Positions 52,901-61,841 of a stretch of DNA of 64,000 nt are shown here, piece by piece. The position numbers and the translations under genes are program-made. The first letter of the stretch is position 1. Each line of letters opens with the position of its first letter. The stretch is taken from positions 1,364,001-1,428,000 of the forward strand of contig NZ_CP152389.1 of assembly GCF_038806765.1 (NCBI RefSeq). The letters run 5' to 3'. The stretch comes from Mucilaginibacter sp. CSA2-8R (GTDB lineage Bacteria > Bacteroidota > Bacteroidia > Sphingobacteriales > Sphingobacteriaceae). The notes beneath the pieces are model-generated. The model was not told the DNA's origin. It did no database searches and saw only the letters and a list, made by a program, of their open reading frames with translations.

Positions 52901-55056
52901 TTTACAAAGCCAAGCTTCTTCAAATTAATGCTGTCAATCAGTGCGGTGGCTTTTACCGACGGATACTTTTTGTTCAGGTTAGCTACTGCATTTAAATTAA
53001 AATTGAGGTTAGGGTCGCGCATGCGGGCATTAGCTACATAACTGCCGTTACGGGCACTACCTTTAGCAATGAGGTTGCGGTAGGTGTAACCTTGAATTTG
53101 CGCGCTTACTACGTTAGCATCAAATTTAACATTGAGATGCTTGGGGTCGGCACCCGAACCTTCAATATTCGAGGTGAGTGTTAAGCGGCCAACGGTCTGC
53201 GGCTGTTTGATTAATGCACCGGCATTCAGGTTGTTAGCCCGCACTTTGGCCGAGTAAACAATCTTGTTAATATTAGTTGCATTTTTAACATTGGCTGTTA
53301 AATCTAAATTGCCATAGCTCGAGCGCAAATTCATTTGCGTAGCCAGGTTGGCCATGCTGCCTTTAAGTTTACCCTGTAAGCTCATTCGTTCGGGTATGCT
53401 TACGCTTGGCGGAATGGTTCCGCGTGGAGCCAGCCGGTAAATGTCATTACGGGTGGTGGTAAAATCGGCCACGTTTACATCAAAGTAGGCCTTATCAATA
53501 TCAGGCATGCCCCGCACAATGCCCGAAGTTTTAATATGAGTATTAGATAACCCTGACAGTTCAAAGTTAGGAATGCGCAAATCATTTACCTTGCCCATCA
53601 CCCGGCCATTGATGCGCAGCACGGCATTAGGCGTACTTTTAAATGGTTCCATGCTGGCCATGGTAGGCATTAGCAGCAATACATCACGTAAACCCAGGCG
53701 GCTTCCATCCAAATTGGCATTAATGCTTAACTGGCTGATGTCTTTACTCAAGCTTTCAATGCTTGGGTACGATACTTCTAAATTACGCTGCAAAATAGTT
53801 TGCGGTGTAGCAACATATAAATCTTTCAGGTAAGCACTCTTAGGCCCGTACATAAACTCAGTACGGAACTCTTTTAAGTTAAACCCGCTCTTATCACTCA
53901 TCGTAAATTCATTTACCTTACCCGAGATGGTGTCGGTAGTATAATTTAGGTTAGTGATATCAGTATTCAGGTTTTTAATGTCCATGTGGTTAAAATCAAT
54001 GCCTCTGCGCAGTGCCGGCATGGCATCATTATCAAACCTGATGTCGTTATTAGATAAACTGATCTGACTGATATTGGCCCGCCATGGCATGGTGCTTTTT
54101 GGCGCCGTTACCAGGGTATCGAGTTTTTTGGCGCCTTTCTGCACTGCTTTAACAACAGATTGCGGCTTAGCCAGACGTAAATGAGCTTTGGTGTCGTTTA
54201 GGGTAATATTCTTTACGCCTATACGCTGGTTCTTTAAGTCTATCTTATCCATCTCCACCAGCAATTTGCCCAGGGTGGTAACGGTCGACATCTCGTTGGT
54301 GCGATAGTCTACCTTTATCTTGGCTAAATCAATGGTACCTAAATCCAGTTTGAGGTTAAGTGGGGTAGTAGCCGTATCAACCGCATTGGTTTGTGCAATG
54401 CTCGACCCTACAGGTGTCTGGATAATGCGTGTATTTACATCAGATACTGTAATTTTAGGGATAGCGAACCGCATACTATCCAAATCAAATGTTTTAATAC
54501 GGGTATCAAAATGGCCGAGCCAGAAGCGCACATCGTTGCCGGTAGTTGCGTCCTTGTAGGCTAACTTAATGCGATCCAGAATGACCTTATCTATCGAAAA
54601 CTTCATGGTCGAGGTGGTATCCTCGGGTTTAGGCTCCTTTTTTTGCTCACCTGCAAAAGCCTTTATAATATAGTCGAAGTTAAAAGTACTATCAGAGCCA
54701 CGATTTATTTTGGCCGTGATACCTTGCAAATTAATCTCATTGATCTCAACTTTTTTGTCGAGCAGTTTAAGCAGGCTGATGTCTACCTTTAATTTATCGC
54801 CGGCAATCAGGGTGTCGCGTTTTTGATCTTCAAAGTAAACATCTTCTAAAACAAGCAGTTTAGGCAGGCCTAGAGTAATATGGCCGATTTCAACTTTGGT
54901 GTGTATTTTTCCCTCCAGAAAATTAACAGCTTTGTTTTTGGCAAATTGCTGTACGGCGGGTACCTGTATTAAAACAAATACAAGCAACACCAAAAAAATG
55001 ACACTCGCAACTATCCAAAGTATGGTTTTTAAAGCTATACGTCCAAATTTTTCCAA
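49894..55056 (-). CDS. tamB: translocation/assembly module TamB
   Basis: 1720 residues, the largest gene here. One N-terminal membrane helix (about 9-30, ILWIVASVIFLVLLVFVL) anchors a very long periplasmic beta-helix that spans the envelope. The C-terminal DUF490 region (about 1300-1640) is conserved, with DLNFDLQSGQDY and a membrane-facing end VEQNRTDLNVGLSKRFLNDRLTVTVG. A highly charged lysine/glutamate tail follows (last 40 residues), longer than usual. TTG at 55056 is the only start that keeps the anchor; no in-frame ATG precedes it. Works with TamL in outer-membrane protein or phospholipid transport. Confidence 0.93.
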   Translation of the reverse strand: MEKFGRIALKTILWIVASVIFLVLLVFVLIQVPAVQQFAKNKAVNFLEGKIHTKVEIGHITLGLPKLLVLEDVYFEDQKRDTLIAGDKLKVDISLLKLLDKKVEINEINLQGITAKINRGSDSTFNFDYIIKAFAGEQKKEPKPEDTTSTMKFSIDKVILDRIKLAYKDATTGNDVRFWLGHFDTRIKTFDLDSMRFAIPKITVSDVNTRIIQTPVGSSIAQTNAVDTATTPLNLKLDLGTIDLAKIKVDYRTNEMSTVTTLGKLLVEMDKIDLKNQRIGVKNITLNDTKAHLRLAKPQSVVKAVQKGAKKLDTLVTAPKSTMPWRANISQISLSNNDIRFDNDAMPALRRGIDFNHMDIKNLNTDITNLNYTTDTISGKVNEFTMSDKSGFNLKEFRTEFMYGPKSAYLKDLYVATPQTILQRNLEVSYPSIESLSKDISQLSINANLDGSRLGLRDVLLLMPTMASMEPFKSTPNAVLRINGRVMGKVNDLRIPNFELSGLSNTHIKTSGIVRGMPDIDKAYFDVNVADFTTTRNDIYRLAPRGTIPPSVSIPERMSLQGKLKGSMANLATQMNLRSSYGNLDLTANVKNATNINKIVYSAKVRANNLNAGALIKQPQTVGRLTLTSNIEGSGADPKHLNVKFDANVVSAQIQGYTYRNLIAKGSARNGSYVANARMRDPNLNFNLNAVANLNKKYPSVKATALIDSINLKKLGFVKDDMHFHGKIVADLPTADPDFLNGSVLLTDMLVVNKGQRIQLDTVSLVSTANADSSSLRLNTPFLSAHLGGKYKLTQIGTALQDNINKYFNTALAAAPAVQRKAAKAPPYTPQQFNFDLRIVKTPLVTQFVPDLKQLDPVLINGRFDSQSGLLLVNGDMPRIVYGTNVISNGKLNINTSNALNYSLTFDQIQVGSSLKLLYPSLTGNAQNDKLNLSLQVRDAAKKERYRIAGVFSVLPNEYQFSFLQNGLLLDYMAWAVNPNNALQFGSKGILARDFAITNNNQVLSVNSNPQQLNAPLTVQFNNFRIETLTRLAQQDTLLVGGTINGSAVASNLQASPVIVADMNVGNFSFRGDTVGNIAVKVNNQTANAYAANVSITGKGNQVDLKGLYYTGGANPGTMDMNLDIVNLSMKSIEGFSFGNIRRATGNITGGLKITGTTSAPNVRGDVKFNRVGFNVSMLNSYFTMPNESISFNNEGIRFNDFTLVDSTGNKAVVTGAVYTKTYTDFSFGIDMRMDNFRAVNSTRADNKLFYGQLYVDSRVKIRGDMSKPIVDASLTVNDKTDMTFVLPTTDPSIEDRKGVVEFVSKEPNLDSILVAKQLDSLRKSEVTGLDLNATLKVSKNANFNIVIDDRNGDVVHIKGDAQLSAGIDPSGKINLTGTYVVDQGSYQLSYGPVSRLFRFKRGSSIVWNGDPTNATVDLTAIYVANVPPIDLVEDYSSGTDAASTVYKQRLPFNVNLNMKDQLLTPKISFDIVLPDSNYTVPQTVVDAVNTRLTQIRRDPNEMNKQVLGVLVLGHFVGDNPFESQGGSGGVEGTIRNSVSSLLSSQLNKLAGNMIAGFDLNFDLQSGQDYSTGVEQNRTDLNVGLSKRFLNDRLTVTVGNNFQLEGRQQPGQRSSTIAGNVSVNYRLTKDGRYMLRAYRRDQYMVIQGQVIETGVGFTLNVDYNRFKEIFSKNNREEKAALRQKKREEKEQKEQQQQKEKELQPADQPKQTTDSTKRTDD

Positions 55057-55266
55057 TTTATGTGATTTTTCGTGATGTAGTGATGCAGTGCTTAAGCTCT
55101 TGCAAACATTATGCCTCCGGCTCTCCTAAAAGTGGTAGGAGGTGTGCTGTACTTAGAAACTTACATTGCTCAAAAAGGTTTGTGAAAAAGGCTCTTTTGT
55201 TGAAAAGTTATGTTTTTTGTCAATAATTATTTACCGCCAAATTAAGCCCGCCGGGGCCGTTTTTAG

Positions 55267-55274
55267 TATCTTTG
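55267..55274 (+). promoter_or_regulatory. -7 promoter element of dnaE
   Basis: TATCTTTG, exact TAnnTTTG, 21 nt before the dnaE ATG at 55296. Confidence 0.5.
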
Positions 55275-55295
55275 CAAAGCTGCAAAGGATAAGTT

Positions 55296-58200
55296 ATGCC
55301 CGATTTTTCTCATTTACACGTACATACCCAGTTTTCATTATTAGACGGTGCTGCCGACATCTCCAAGCTGTATAAAAAGGCAGCTGCCGATGGCATGAAA
55401 GCGCTGGCCATTACCGACCATGGCAACATGTTCGGAGTGTTTAAGTTTGTAGCTGAGGCTGCTAAGCACGGAGTAAAGCCGATAGTGGGCTGCGAGTTTT
55501 ATGTGGTAGAAGACCGTCATAAAAAGCAGTTTACCAAAGAAAAGAGAGATGTTAGGCATCACCAGTTGTTTTTGGCTAAAAATGCCGAAGGCTACCGTAA
55601 CCTCATTAAGCTTTGCTCATTGGGGTACATGGAGGGCCTGTACAGTAAATGGCCGCGTATTGATAAAGAACTGATTTTAAAATATCATAAAGGTCTTATA
55701 GCTACTACCTGTTGTATTGGTGCTTCGGTTCCGCAGGCTATTTTAAAAAAATCTGAAGAAGAAGCTGAGCAGGAATTTAAATGGTGGCTGGATTTATTTG
55801 GCGAAGACTACTATATAGAGGTACAGCGCCACGAAATACCTGAGCAGGAAATTATTAACAATACGCTGCTTAAGTTTGCCAAAAAGCATCAGGTAAAAAT
55901 CATATGCTCAAACGATTCGCATTACGTTGACCAGCAGGATGCCAACGCACACGATATTTTATTATGTGTAAATACCGGCGATATGCAGAGCACCCCTATT
56001 GCAACCGATGATGAAGGCGGGAAGGGCTATCGTTTTGGTTTCCCGAACGACCAATTTTATTTTAAAACGCAGGCCGAAATGGGGCAGTTGTTCCATGACC
56101 TGCCCGAATCATTAGATAACACCAACGAGATTGTTGACAAGGTAGACGTATTGAAGTTAAAGCGCGACATTATGTTGCCCAACTTTCCGATACCGCCTGA
56201 GTTTCAGATACACCAGGGAGCCGAGTCTGATGTGCTTAACCAGTGGGAATATTTAAAGCACCTCACTTATACTGGCGCCCGCGAGCGCTATCAGGAAATT
56301 ACCCCTGATGTGGAAGAGCGGATCAATTTTGAGCTGTTCACCATCAAAACTATGGGTTTTGCCGGGTACTTTCTCATCGTGGCCGACTTTATTAAAGAAG
56401 GCAGGAACATGGGGGTGTTTATCGGCCCGGGCCGTGGTTCGGCGGCTGGTTCGGCGGTGGCTTATTGTATTGGTATTACCAACATCGACCCTATTAAGTA
56501 TAACCTGTTGTTCGAGAGGTTTTTGAACCCCGACCGTAAGTCGATGCCCGATATTGATACCGACTTTGACGACTCCGGCCGTCAGCGGGTAATTGATTAC
56601 GTGGTCGAAAAATATGGTAAAAACCAGGTAGCCCAAATTATTACCTACGGCTCGATGGCGGCCCGTACCAGCATACAGGATGTGGGCCGGGTACTGGATA
56701 TGCCTTTAAGCGAGGTAAACGCCATGAAAAAGCTTGTGCCCGATACTTTGGGTATCACCTTAAAAGCGGCCATTGAGCAGGTGCCCGAGTTGCAAGCTAT
56801 TAAAAGCGGGACCGATTTGAAGGCTACCGTGCTTCGCGAGGCAGAAAAGCTGGAAGGCTCGGTGCGAAACACCGGTGTGCATGCAGCAGGTATAATCATT
56901 GCACCGGATGATTTAACCAACATTGTACCGGTTGCTACGGCAAAAGACTCGGACCTGTTGGTAACGCAGTACGACGGCCGTGTAATTGAGGACGCCGGTG
57001 TAATTAAGATGGACTTTTTAGGTTTAAAAACCTTAACCATTATCAAGGATGCCCTGCGCCTCATCAAGCAAAACCACGATAAGGATATCGATATAGATTA
57101 CATACCGCTCGACGATCAAAAAACGTACGAGCTGTACCAGCGCGGCGATACCAACGGGACGTTCCAGTTTGAAAGTGACGGTATGCAAATGTACCTGCGC
57201 GATTTGAAGCCCGATAGGTTTGAGGATCTAATCGCCATGAACGCCCTGTACCGTCCGGGGCCTATTGAGTATATCCCAAACTTTATTAAACGTAAACATG
57301 GTTTAGAGCCTGTAGCGTTCGATTTGCCCGATATGGAAGAATATCTGGGCGAAACTTACGGTATTACGGTATACCAGGAGCAGGTGATGCTTTTATCGCA
57401 AAAATTGGCGGGCTTTAGTAAGGGCGATGCCGACGTTTTGCGAAAGGCCATGGGCAAAAAGCAGATCGAGATCCTGAACAAAATGGAGAAACAGTTTATG
57501 GATGGGGCAACCGCCAAAGGGCACCCCAAAGATAAACTGACCAAGGTATGGACCGACTGGAAAGCATTTGCGCAGTATGCATTTAATAAATCGCACTCTA
57601 CGTGTTACGCTTTCGTTGCTTACCAAACCGCTTTCTTAAAAGCGCACTATCCGTCAGAATATATGGCGGCGGTTTTAAACAACCAGAACAGCATCGAGAA
57701 GATTTCATTCTTTATGGAAGAAACCCGGCGGATGGGCATCAATGTGTTGGGGCCAGACGTAAACGAGTCGGATCTGGCCTTTGCGGTAAACAAAAAAGGC
57801 GATGTTCGTTTTGGCTTAACCGGTGTTAAAGGCGTGGGCGAAAAGGCTATTGAAAGTATTATTGACGAGCGTAATCAAAACGGCCCTTACAAATCGATGT
57901 TTGATTTTGCACAGCGCAGTAATACCCGCAACGTTAACAAAAAAGCGTACGAAAACCTCGTTTACAGCGGTGCCTTTGATAGTTTCGGTTTGTGCAGGGC
58001 ACAGTTTTTTGCCAAAACCGAAAACGGCCTGCTTACCGGCGTAGAGCGTTTAATTAAATACTCTAACGATTACCAGAACACTAAAACCAGTTCGCAGTCG
58101 TCCTTATTCGGTGGCACCGTCGAGGCTTACATACCGGAACCTGCCATGCCCGATTGTGATGAGTGGCCGCTGATTGAAAAGCTGAAATACGAAAAGGATG

Positions 58201-58880
58201 TTATTGGTATTTATCTAACCGGTCATCCGCTGGATAATTACAAGCTCGAGCTCGAAAAATACTGCCAGAATAAAGTATCAGATTTAAAAGTGCTGGTAGC
58301 CATGCGTAACGGTGAGGCACCGCCAGAAACGATGGAACGTTTTGCGGTATTGCGTCGTATGGGCGAGTTAAGTATTGGTGGTTTGATGGCTAACGTACAG
58401 CACAAAATGACCAAAACCGGTAAGCCGTTCGGTACCTTTGTTATTGAAGATTATTTTGACAGTTACGAATTTGCCTTGTTTGGTGATGATTATATTAAGT
58501 TCCGTAATTTGTTAGGCGATGGTTATTTTGTTCAGCTTAAAGGCACGGTCGAAGAAAAGTATCGTCAGAAAGACAATTGGGATATGCGCCTTGCAGCTAT
58601 TAACCTGCTGTCGGAGATGCGCGATAAAATGACTAAATCGCTTACGGTGTGTTTGCATCTGCACAGCCTAACCGATCAAATGGTGAGCCGCCTGGAGCAG
58701 ATGGTGGAAGTGAACAGTCAGAAATACGACGTTAAAAATTGTACCCTGCGCTTTATGGTTAAAGATAGTGAGGATACCTTATTTATCGACCTGTTTTCGA
58801 AAACCTGCAAGGTAAACCCAAGCGACGATTTGCTGGAAGGTATTTATGGCCTAACCAACGTACAACCGCTTCTAAAATAA
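55296..58880 (+). CDS. dnaE: DNA polymerase III subunit alpha
   Basis: Replicative polymerase catalytic subunit, 1194 residues, normal for DnaE1. The N-terminal PHP domain starts with FSHLHVHTQFSLLDG and has ITDHGNMFG. The C-family palm has the catalytic aspartates in MPDIDTDFDD near residue 417, with GPGRGSAAGS just before. The fingers contain KFINTY-like and AFNKSHSTCYA segments. The C-terminal OB domain and tau-binding region follow (LSIGGLMANVQ). holA in the same window encodes its clamp-loader partner. Confidence 0.96.
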   Translation: MPDFSHLHVHTQFSLLDGAADISKLYKKAAADGMKALAITDHGNMFGVFKFVAEAAKHGVKPIVGCEFYVVEDRHKKQFTKEKRDVRHHQLFLAKNAEGYRNLIKLCSLGYMEGLYSKWPRIDKELILKYHKGLIATTCCIGASVPQAILKKSEEEAEQEFKWWLDLFGEDYYIEVQRHEIPEQEIINNTLLKFAKKHQVKIICSNDSHYVDQQDANAHDILLCVNTGDMQSTPIATDDEGGKGYRFGFPNDQFYFKTQAEMGQLFHDLPESLDNTNEIVDKVDVLKLKRDIMLPNFPIPPEFQIHQGAESDVLNQWEYLKHLTYTGARERYQEITPDVEERINFELFTIKTMGFAGYFLIVADFIKEGRNMGVFIGPGRGSAAGSAVAYCIGITNIDPIKYNLLFERFLNPDRKSMPDIDTDFDDSGRQRVIDYVVEKYGKNQVAQIITYGSMAARTSIQDVGRVLDMPLSEVNAMKKLVPDTLGITLKAAIEQVPELQAIKSGTDLKATVLREAEKLEGSVRNTGVHAAGIIIAPDDLTNIVPVATAKDSDLLVTQYDGRVIEDAGVIKMDFLGLKTLTIIKDALRLIKQNHDKDIDIDYIPLDDQKTYELYQRGDTNGTFQFESDGMQMYLRDLKPDRFEDLIAMNALYRPGPIEYIPNFIKRKHGLEPVAFDLPDMEEYLGETYGITVYQEQVMLLSQKLAGFSKGDADVLRKAMGKKQIEILNKMEKQFMDGATAKGHPKDKLTKVWTDWKAFAQYAFNKSHSTCYAFVAYQTAFLKAHYPSEYMAAVLNNQNSIEKISFFMEETRRMGINVLGPDVNESDLAFAVNKKGDVRFGLTGVKGVGEKAIESIIDERNQNGPYKSMFDFAQRSNTRNVNKKAYENLVYSGAFDSFGLCRAQFFAKTENGLLTGVERLIKYSNDYQNTKTSSQSSLFGGTVEAYIPEPAMPDCDEWPLIEKLKYEKDVIGIYLTGHPLDNYKLELEKYCQNKVSDLKVLVAMRNGEAPPETMERFAVLRRMGELSIGGLMANVQHKMTKTGKPFGTFVIEDYFDSYEFALFGDDYIKFRNLLGDGYFVQLKGTVEEKYRQKDNWDMRLAAINLLSEMRDKMTKSLTVCLHLHSLTDQMVSRLEQMVEVNSQKYDVKNCTLRFMVKDSEDTLFIDLFSKTCKVNPSDDLLEGIYGLTNVQPLLK

Positions 58881-58898
58881 GAATAGTTGCAACGAATT

Positions 58899-58949
58899 AA
58901 TTATCCGGATACTTAACCAGAATATCCGGATGATTACTTTTTCTTTTTA
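58899..58949 (+). terminator. terminator after dnaE
   Basis: AATTATCCGGATA (58899-58911) pairs with TATCCGGATGATT (58923-58935) with one G-U pair and an 11-nt loop, followed by an interrupted T tract to 58948. Confidence 0.7.
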
Positions 58950-59325
58950 GATGCTTTGGCCATTGGGTTAAATTGCAGGCACAGGTTAATCTAATAAGGT
59001 AATTGCCTGGTTCCGGTCAGGCTTTACAGGGCAACAAAAACAAAATCTTTTACGGCGCGGTCATTTCGAAGTAATGGGGATGCAATGGCCCTGCGCCAAT
59101 TCAGTTTCGGCTTGCTGCTTGCCAATGCAGCAAAGCACGGCATCCTTCTATACAGCTATACTAAAGCTCGTTATTCCTCATAAATGCTGTTCCCTGAGAC
59201 ATGTTTTTCTCGTCTGCGTCAGGTATCTCGCTCAGCATTGTGAGTTCAATTGATTAAAACAGCGACCTTGTCCATAGCTTAAAATTCAGGTTTATGTAAC
59301 AGTGGGTTTATGATAAATTTATATA
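58950..59325. other. intergenic stretch without a gene, possibly containing a degenerate dispersed repeat
   Basis: No frame of normal quality is found. The sequence GGTCATTTCGAAG at about 59061 resembles a short dispersed element I associate with intergenic DNA in this phylum. A dense secondary-structure block follows: GGATGC (59081) with GCATCC (59143), and TTGCTGC with GCAGCAA around an 8-nt loop. The only short minus-strand frame there (about 39 codons) looks like repeat translation, not a protein. Confidence 0.35.
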
Positions 59326-59333
59326 TAAATTTG
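59326..59333 (+). promoter_or_regulatory. -7 promoter element of the VOC protein gene
   Basis: TAAATTTG, exact TAnnTTTG, 18 nt before the ATG at 59352. It makes the longer frame from 59310 unlikely, since that start precedes the promoter element. Confidence 0.5.
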
Positions 59334-59351
59334 ATTTTACCCGCCGAAATC

Positions 59352-59780
59352 ATGAATCAATTAACTCCGTTCCATGTTGCCGTTCCTGTTTATGATCTAC
59401 AGGAAGCGCGTAACTTTTACCGCAATATTTTAGGCTGTACCGAAGGCCGCAGCTCCGACCATTGGGCCGATTTTAACCTATACGGGCACCAGTTTGTCAT
59501 CCATCTTAAACCTAAGCCTGTAGGTTACACTGGGCCGCATCAAAGTGCAGTTGACGGCCACGAAGTGCCGGTGCCGCATTATGGTGTAGTGCTTGAATGG
59601 GAAGCCTGGCATCAATTGGTAAACCGGCTAAAAAGTCTCCGCGTGAAATTTTTGATTGAACCGGGTATTCGGTTTGAAGGCCAGGTGGGCGAACAGGCTA
59701 CCCTCTTTTTTCTTGATCCGTCGGGCAACGCGCTTGAGTTTAAGGCTTTCAAAAATATGGACCAGTTATTTGCCGTTTAG
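59352..59780 (+). CDS. VOC-family protein (glyoxalase/dioxygenase fold)
   Basis: 142 residues starting MNQLTPFHVAVPVYDLQEARNFY. The vicinal-oxygen-chelate fold is indicated by H8 in the first strand, GHQFVIHL (histidine metal ligand) and the final LDPSGNALEFKAF with the glutamate ligand. The family contains glyoxalases, dioxygenases and resistance proteins, so the substrate is not known. Start chosen on the family pattern and the promoter position. Confidence 0.85.
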   Translation: MNQLTPFHVAVPVYDLQEARNFYRNILGCTEGRSSDHWADFNLYGHQFVIHLKPKPVGYTGPHQSAVDGHEVPVPHYGVVLEWEAWHQLVNRLKSLRVKFLIEPGIRFEGQVGEQATLFFLDPSGNALEFKAFKNMDQLFAV

Positions 59781-59790
59781 TATATTTAAA

Positions 59791-59816
59791 TGATTAAACC
59801 TCAGTAAGTTTAATCA
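59791..59816 (+). terminator. weak hairpin after the VOC gene
   Basis: TGATTAAAC (59791-59799) pairs with GTTTAATCA (59808-59816), 8-nt loop, no strong T tract. It may be a terminator or only AT-rich symmetry. Confidence 0.4.
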
Positions 59817-59841
59817 GTCATAATTTAAATCTGTAGGCTTT

Positions 59842-61803
59842 ATGAAAATCCGGTTAAAACAATGGGCTGTTGCTGCCTCTGTTGCGGGCGCAGGCTTGTT
59901 ATCTGCAGCATTCTACAATATGCCCGTTAGCTACAAAGGCGTTCAAAAGTTTCCGTACCGGGTAGCAGGTTTAACTGAGCGGCAGGCGGCTGCGCATTTG
60001 CTTAGCCGTTTTACCTATGGTGCCACACCTGGACAGGTCGATGCCGTAGTTAAAGAAGGATTGGAAAAATGGTTTGCCCAGCAGTTGGAAGCCAGACAGT
60101 CCGACGATTCGCTTACTCAGATACTTAATCATTTTGATGCCATTACCTTCACTAATGCGCAGCTGGTAGCTAAATACCCTCGCCCGGGGCAGCTAACTAA
60201 AATGGCCATACGCGATGGGGTGGTAAACAAGGATTCTATCAAAACCGACCGGAAAGAATATCGTAGTGTGTTGCTCAGTTACATGCAGCAAAACGGTATG
60301 GCTCCAGAGCAGGAGCTGTTCCGGCAGTTCATTAACCAAAAGGTTTTACGGGCAGCTTACAGCAACAACCAGTTGCAGGAGGTACTAACCGATTTTTGGT
60401 TCAATCATTTCAACGTATCCATTACCAAAAACCAATGTGCCGTATTTATCCCGGCTTACGAGCGCGATGTAATTAGGCCTAATGTGTTCGGTAAATTTGA
60501 TAAACTGTTGCTGGCTACGGCTAAATCGCCGGCCATGCTGGTTTACCTTGATAATTTTTCGAGCGTAGGCAACGATGGTGGCAATGCCCGTCAGCCCATT
60601 AATAATAATCGTACTGCATTTAATGCATTGATGCCTGCCATGGGTAATGATACCGTTATGATGGCTAAGGTACAGAAAGCCAGAAAGGCGCAGGGGGTAA
60701 ACGAAAACTATGCCCGCGAGGTGATGGAACTGCACACTTTAGGTGTTGATGGCGGCTATACCCAGCAAGACGTTACCCAGGCTGCCAAAGTACTTACCGG
60801 CTGGACTTTATACCCGATGGGAGATGAAGGCTATGGCGGTGGTATAAAAAAACAATTAGACCGTATAGGCGAAGATAAATTGGCTCAGCGCGGTTTTGTG
60901 CACGAAGGTGATTTTTTATTTACGCCAAACCGCCACGATAAAGGCGAAAAAACAGTATTAGGCAAGCATTTTGGTCCCGATGGTGGTTGCCAGGAAGGCC
61001 TGGATTTGCTGGAGATGCTGGCCCATCACCAGTCTACCGCCAAGTTTATCAGTCGTAAACTGGCAGTGCGCTTTGTAAGTGATAACCCCGCACAAACGCT
61101 GGTAGATAAAATGGCCAAAACCTTTACCGATAAAGACGGCGACATTAAAGCTGTATTGTTAACCATGGTATCGTCGCCCGAATTTTGGAGTGCCAATGCC
61201 GTGCGCGAAAAAACAAAGTCGCCTTTCGAGCTGGCTATTGGCGCTGTGCGCAGCTTGCAAGCCGAAATCAGGCAGCCCTACCAGTTATACACCTGGGTTA
61301 ACAAAATGGGCGAGAAAAAATATTATTACCAGGCGCCTACCGGTTTTCCCGACAAAGGTCAATACTGGATCAATACCGGCTCATTGCTTAACCGCATGAA
61401 TTTCGGTTTAGCCCTGGCCTCCAGCCGCATACCGGGTGTAAAGGTTGATTTGGCGGCGCTGAATAATCATCATGAGCCCGAAAGTGCGCAAGCTGCATTG
61501 CTGACTTACAGCAAGCTGATTATGCCCGAGCGTAATTTGACTGAAACTGTAAAGCGCCTCACCCCAATGCTTAATGATCCGCAACTGATCAGTAAAATTG
61601 AGGCTGCAAGCGCAAAAATAAAGCCTGCCGGCAACGCTGCACTATCAGAACGTACCATGATGGGTGGGCCTGACACTACCAGTGCAGACAAGCCATCAAA
61701 AGGGAAAAATGTGCTGGCCATGCAGGGTAATAGTACAAACAGTGCTATGCTGTCGCAGGTGGTGGGGGTAATTATAGGTTCTCCGGAGTATCAGCGTCGT
61801 TAA
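59842..61803 (+). CDS. DUF1800 domain-containing exported protein
   Basis: 653 residues. An N-terminal hydrophobic signal (about 8-28, WAVAASVAGAGLLSAAF) precedes the DUF1800 domain. The DUF1800 hallmarks are the AAHLLSRFTYGATP opening, YLDNFSSVG, ENYAREVMELHTLGVDGGYTQQDV, FVHEGDFLFTPNRHDKGEK and a helical C-terminal part. Forms a conserved pair with DUF1501 (39 bp downstream). Both are widespread in Bacteroidota and Planctomycetes, and the activity is unknown. Cotranscribed with the DUF1501 gene. Confidence 0.88.
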   Translation: MKIRLKQWAVAASVAGAGLLSAAFYNMPVSYKGVQKFPYRVAGLTERQAAAHLLSRFTYGATPGQVDAVVKEGLEKWFAQQLEARQSDDSLTQILNHFDAITFTNAQLVAKYPRPGQLTKMAIRDGVVNKDSIKTDRKEYRSVLLSYMQQNGMAPEQELFRQFINQKVLRAAYSNNQLQEVLTDFWFNHFNVSITKNQCAVFIPAYERDVIRPNVFGKFDKLLLATAKSPAMLVYLDNFSSVGNDGGNARQPINNNRTAFNALMPAMGNDTVMMAKVQKARKAQGVNENYAREVMELHTLGVDGGYTQQDVTQAAKVLTGWTLYPMGDEGYGGGIKKQLDRIGEDKLAQRGFVHEGDFLFTPNRHDKGEKTVLGKHFGPDGGCQEGLDLLEMLAHHQSTAKFISRKLAVRFVSDNPAQTLVDKMAKTFTDKDGDIKAVLLTMVSSPEFWSANAVREKTKSPFELAIGAVRSLQAEIRQPYQLYTWVNKMGEKKYYYQAPTGFPDKGQYWINTGSLLNRMNFGLALASSRIPGVKVDLAALNNHHEPESAQAALLTYSKLIMPERNLTETVKRLTPMLNDPQLISKIEAASAKIKPAGNAALSERTMMGGPDTTSADKPSKGKNVLAMQGNSTNSAMLSQVVGVIIGSPEYQRR

Positions 61804-61841
61804 TTCACTCATTTAATTAATAGCTCAAACTTCAACATATC

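Noticed and set aside
55166..55375. 69-codon plus-strand frame overlapping the dnaE start
   Set aside because: It runs across the dnaE promoter and start in another frame; dnaE begins with the canonical PHP motif at 55296.
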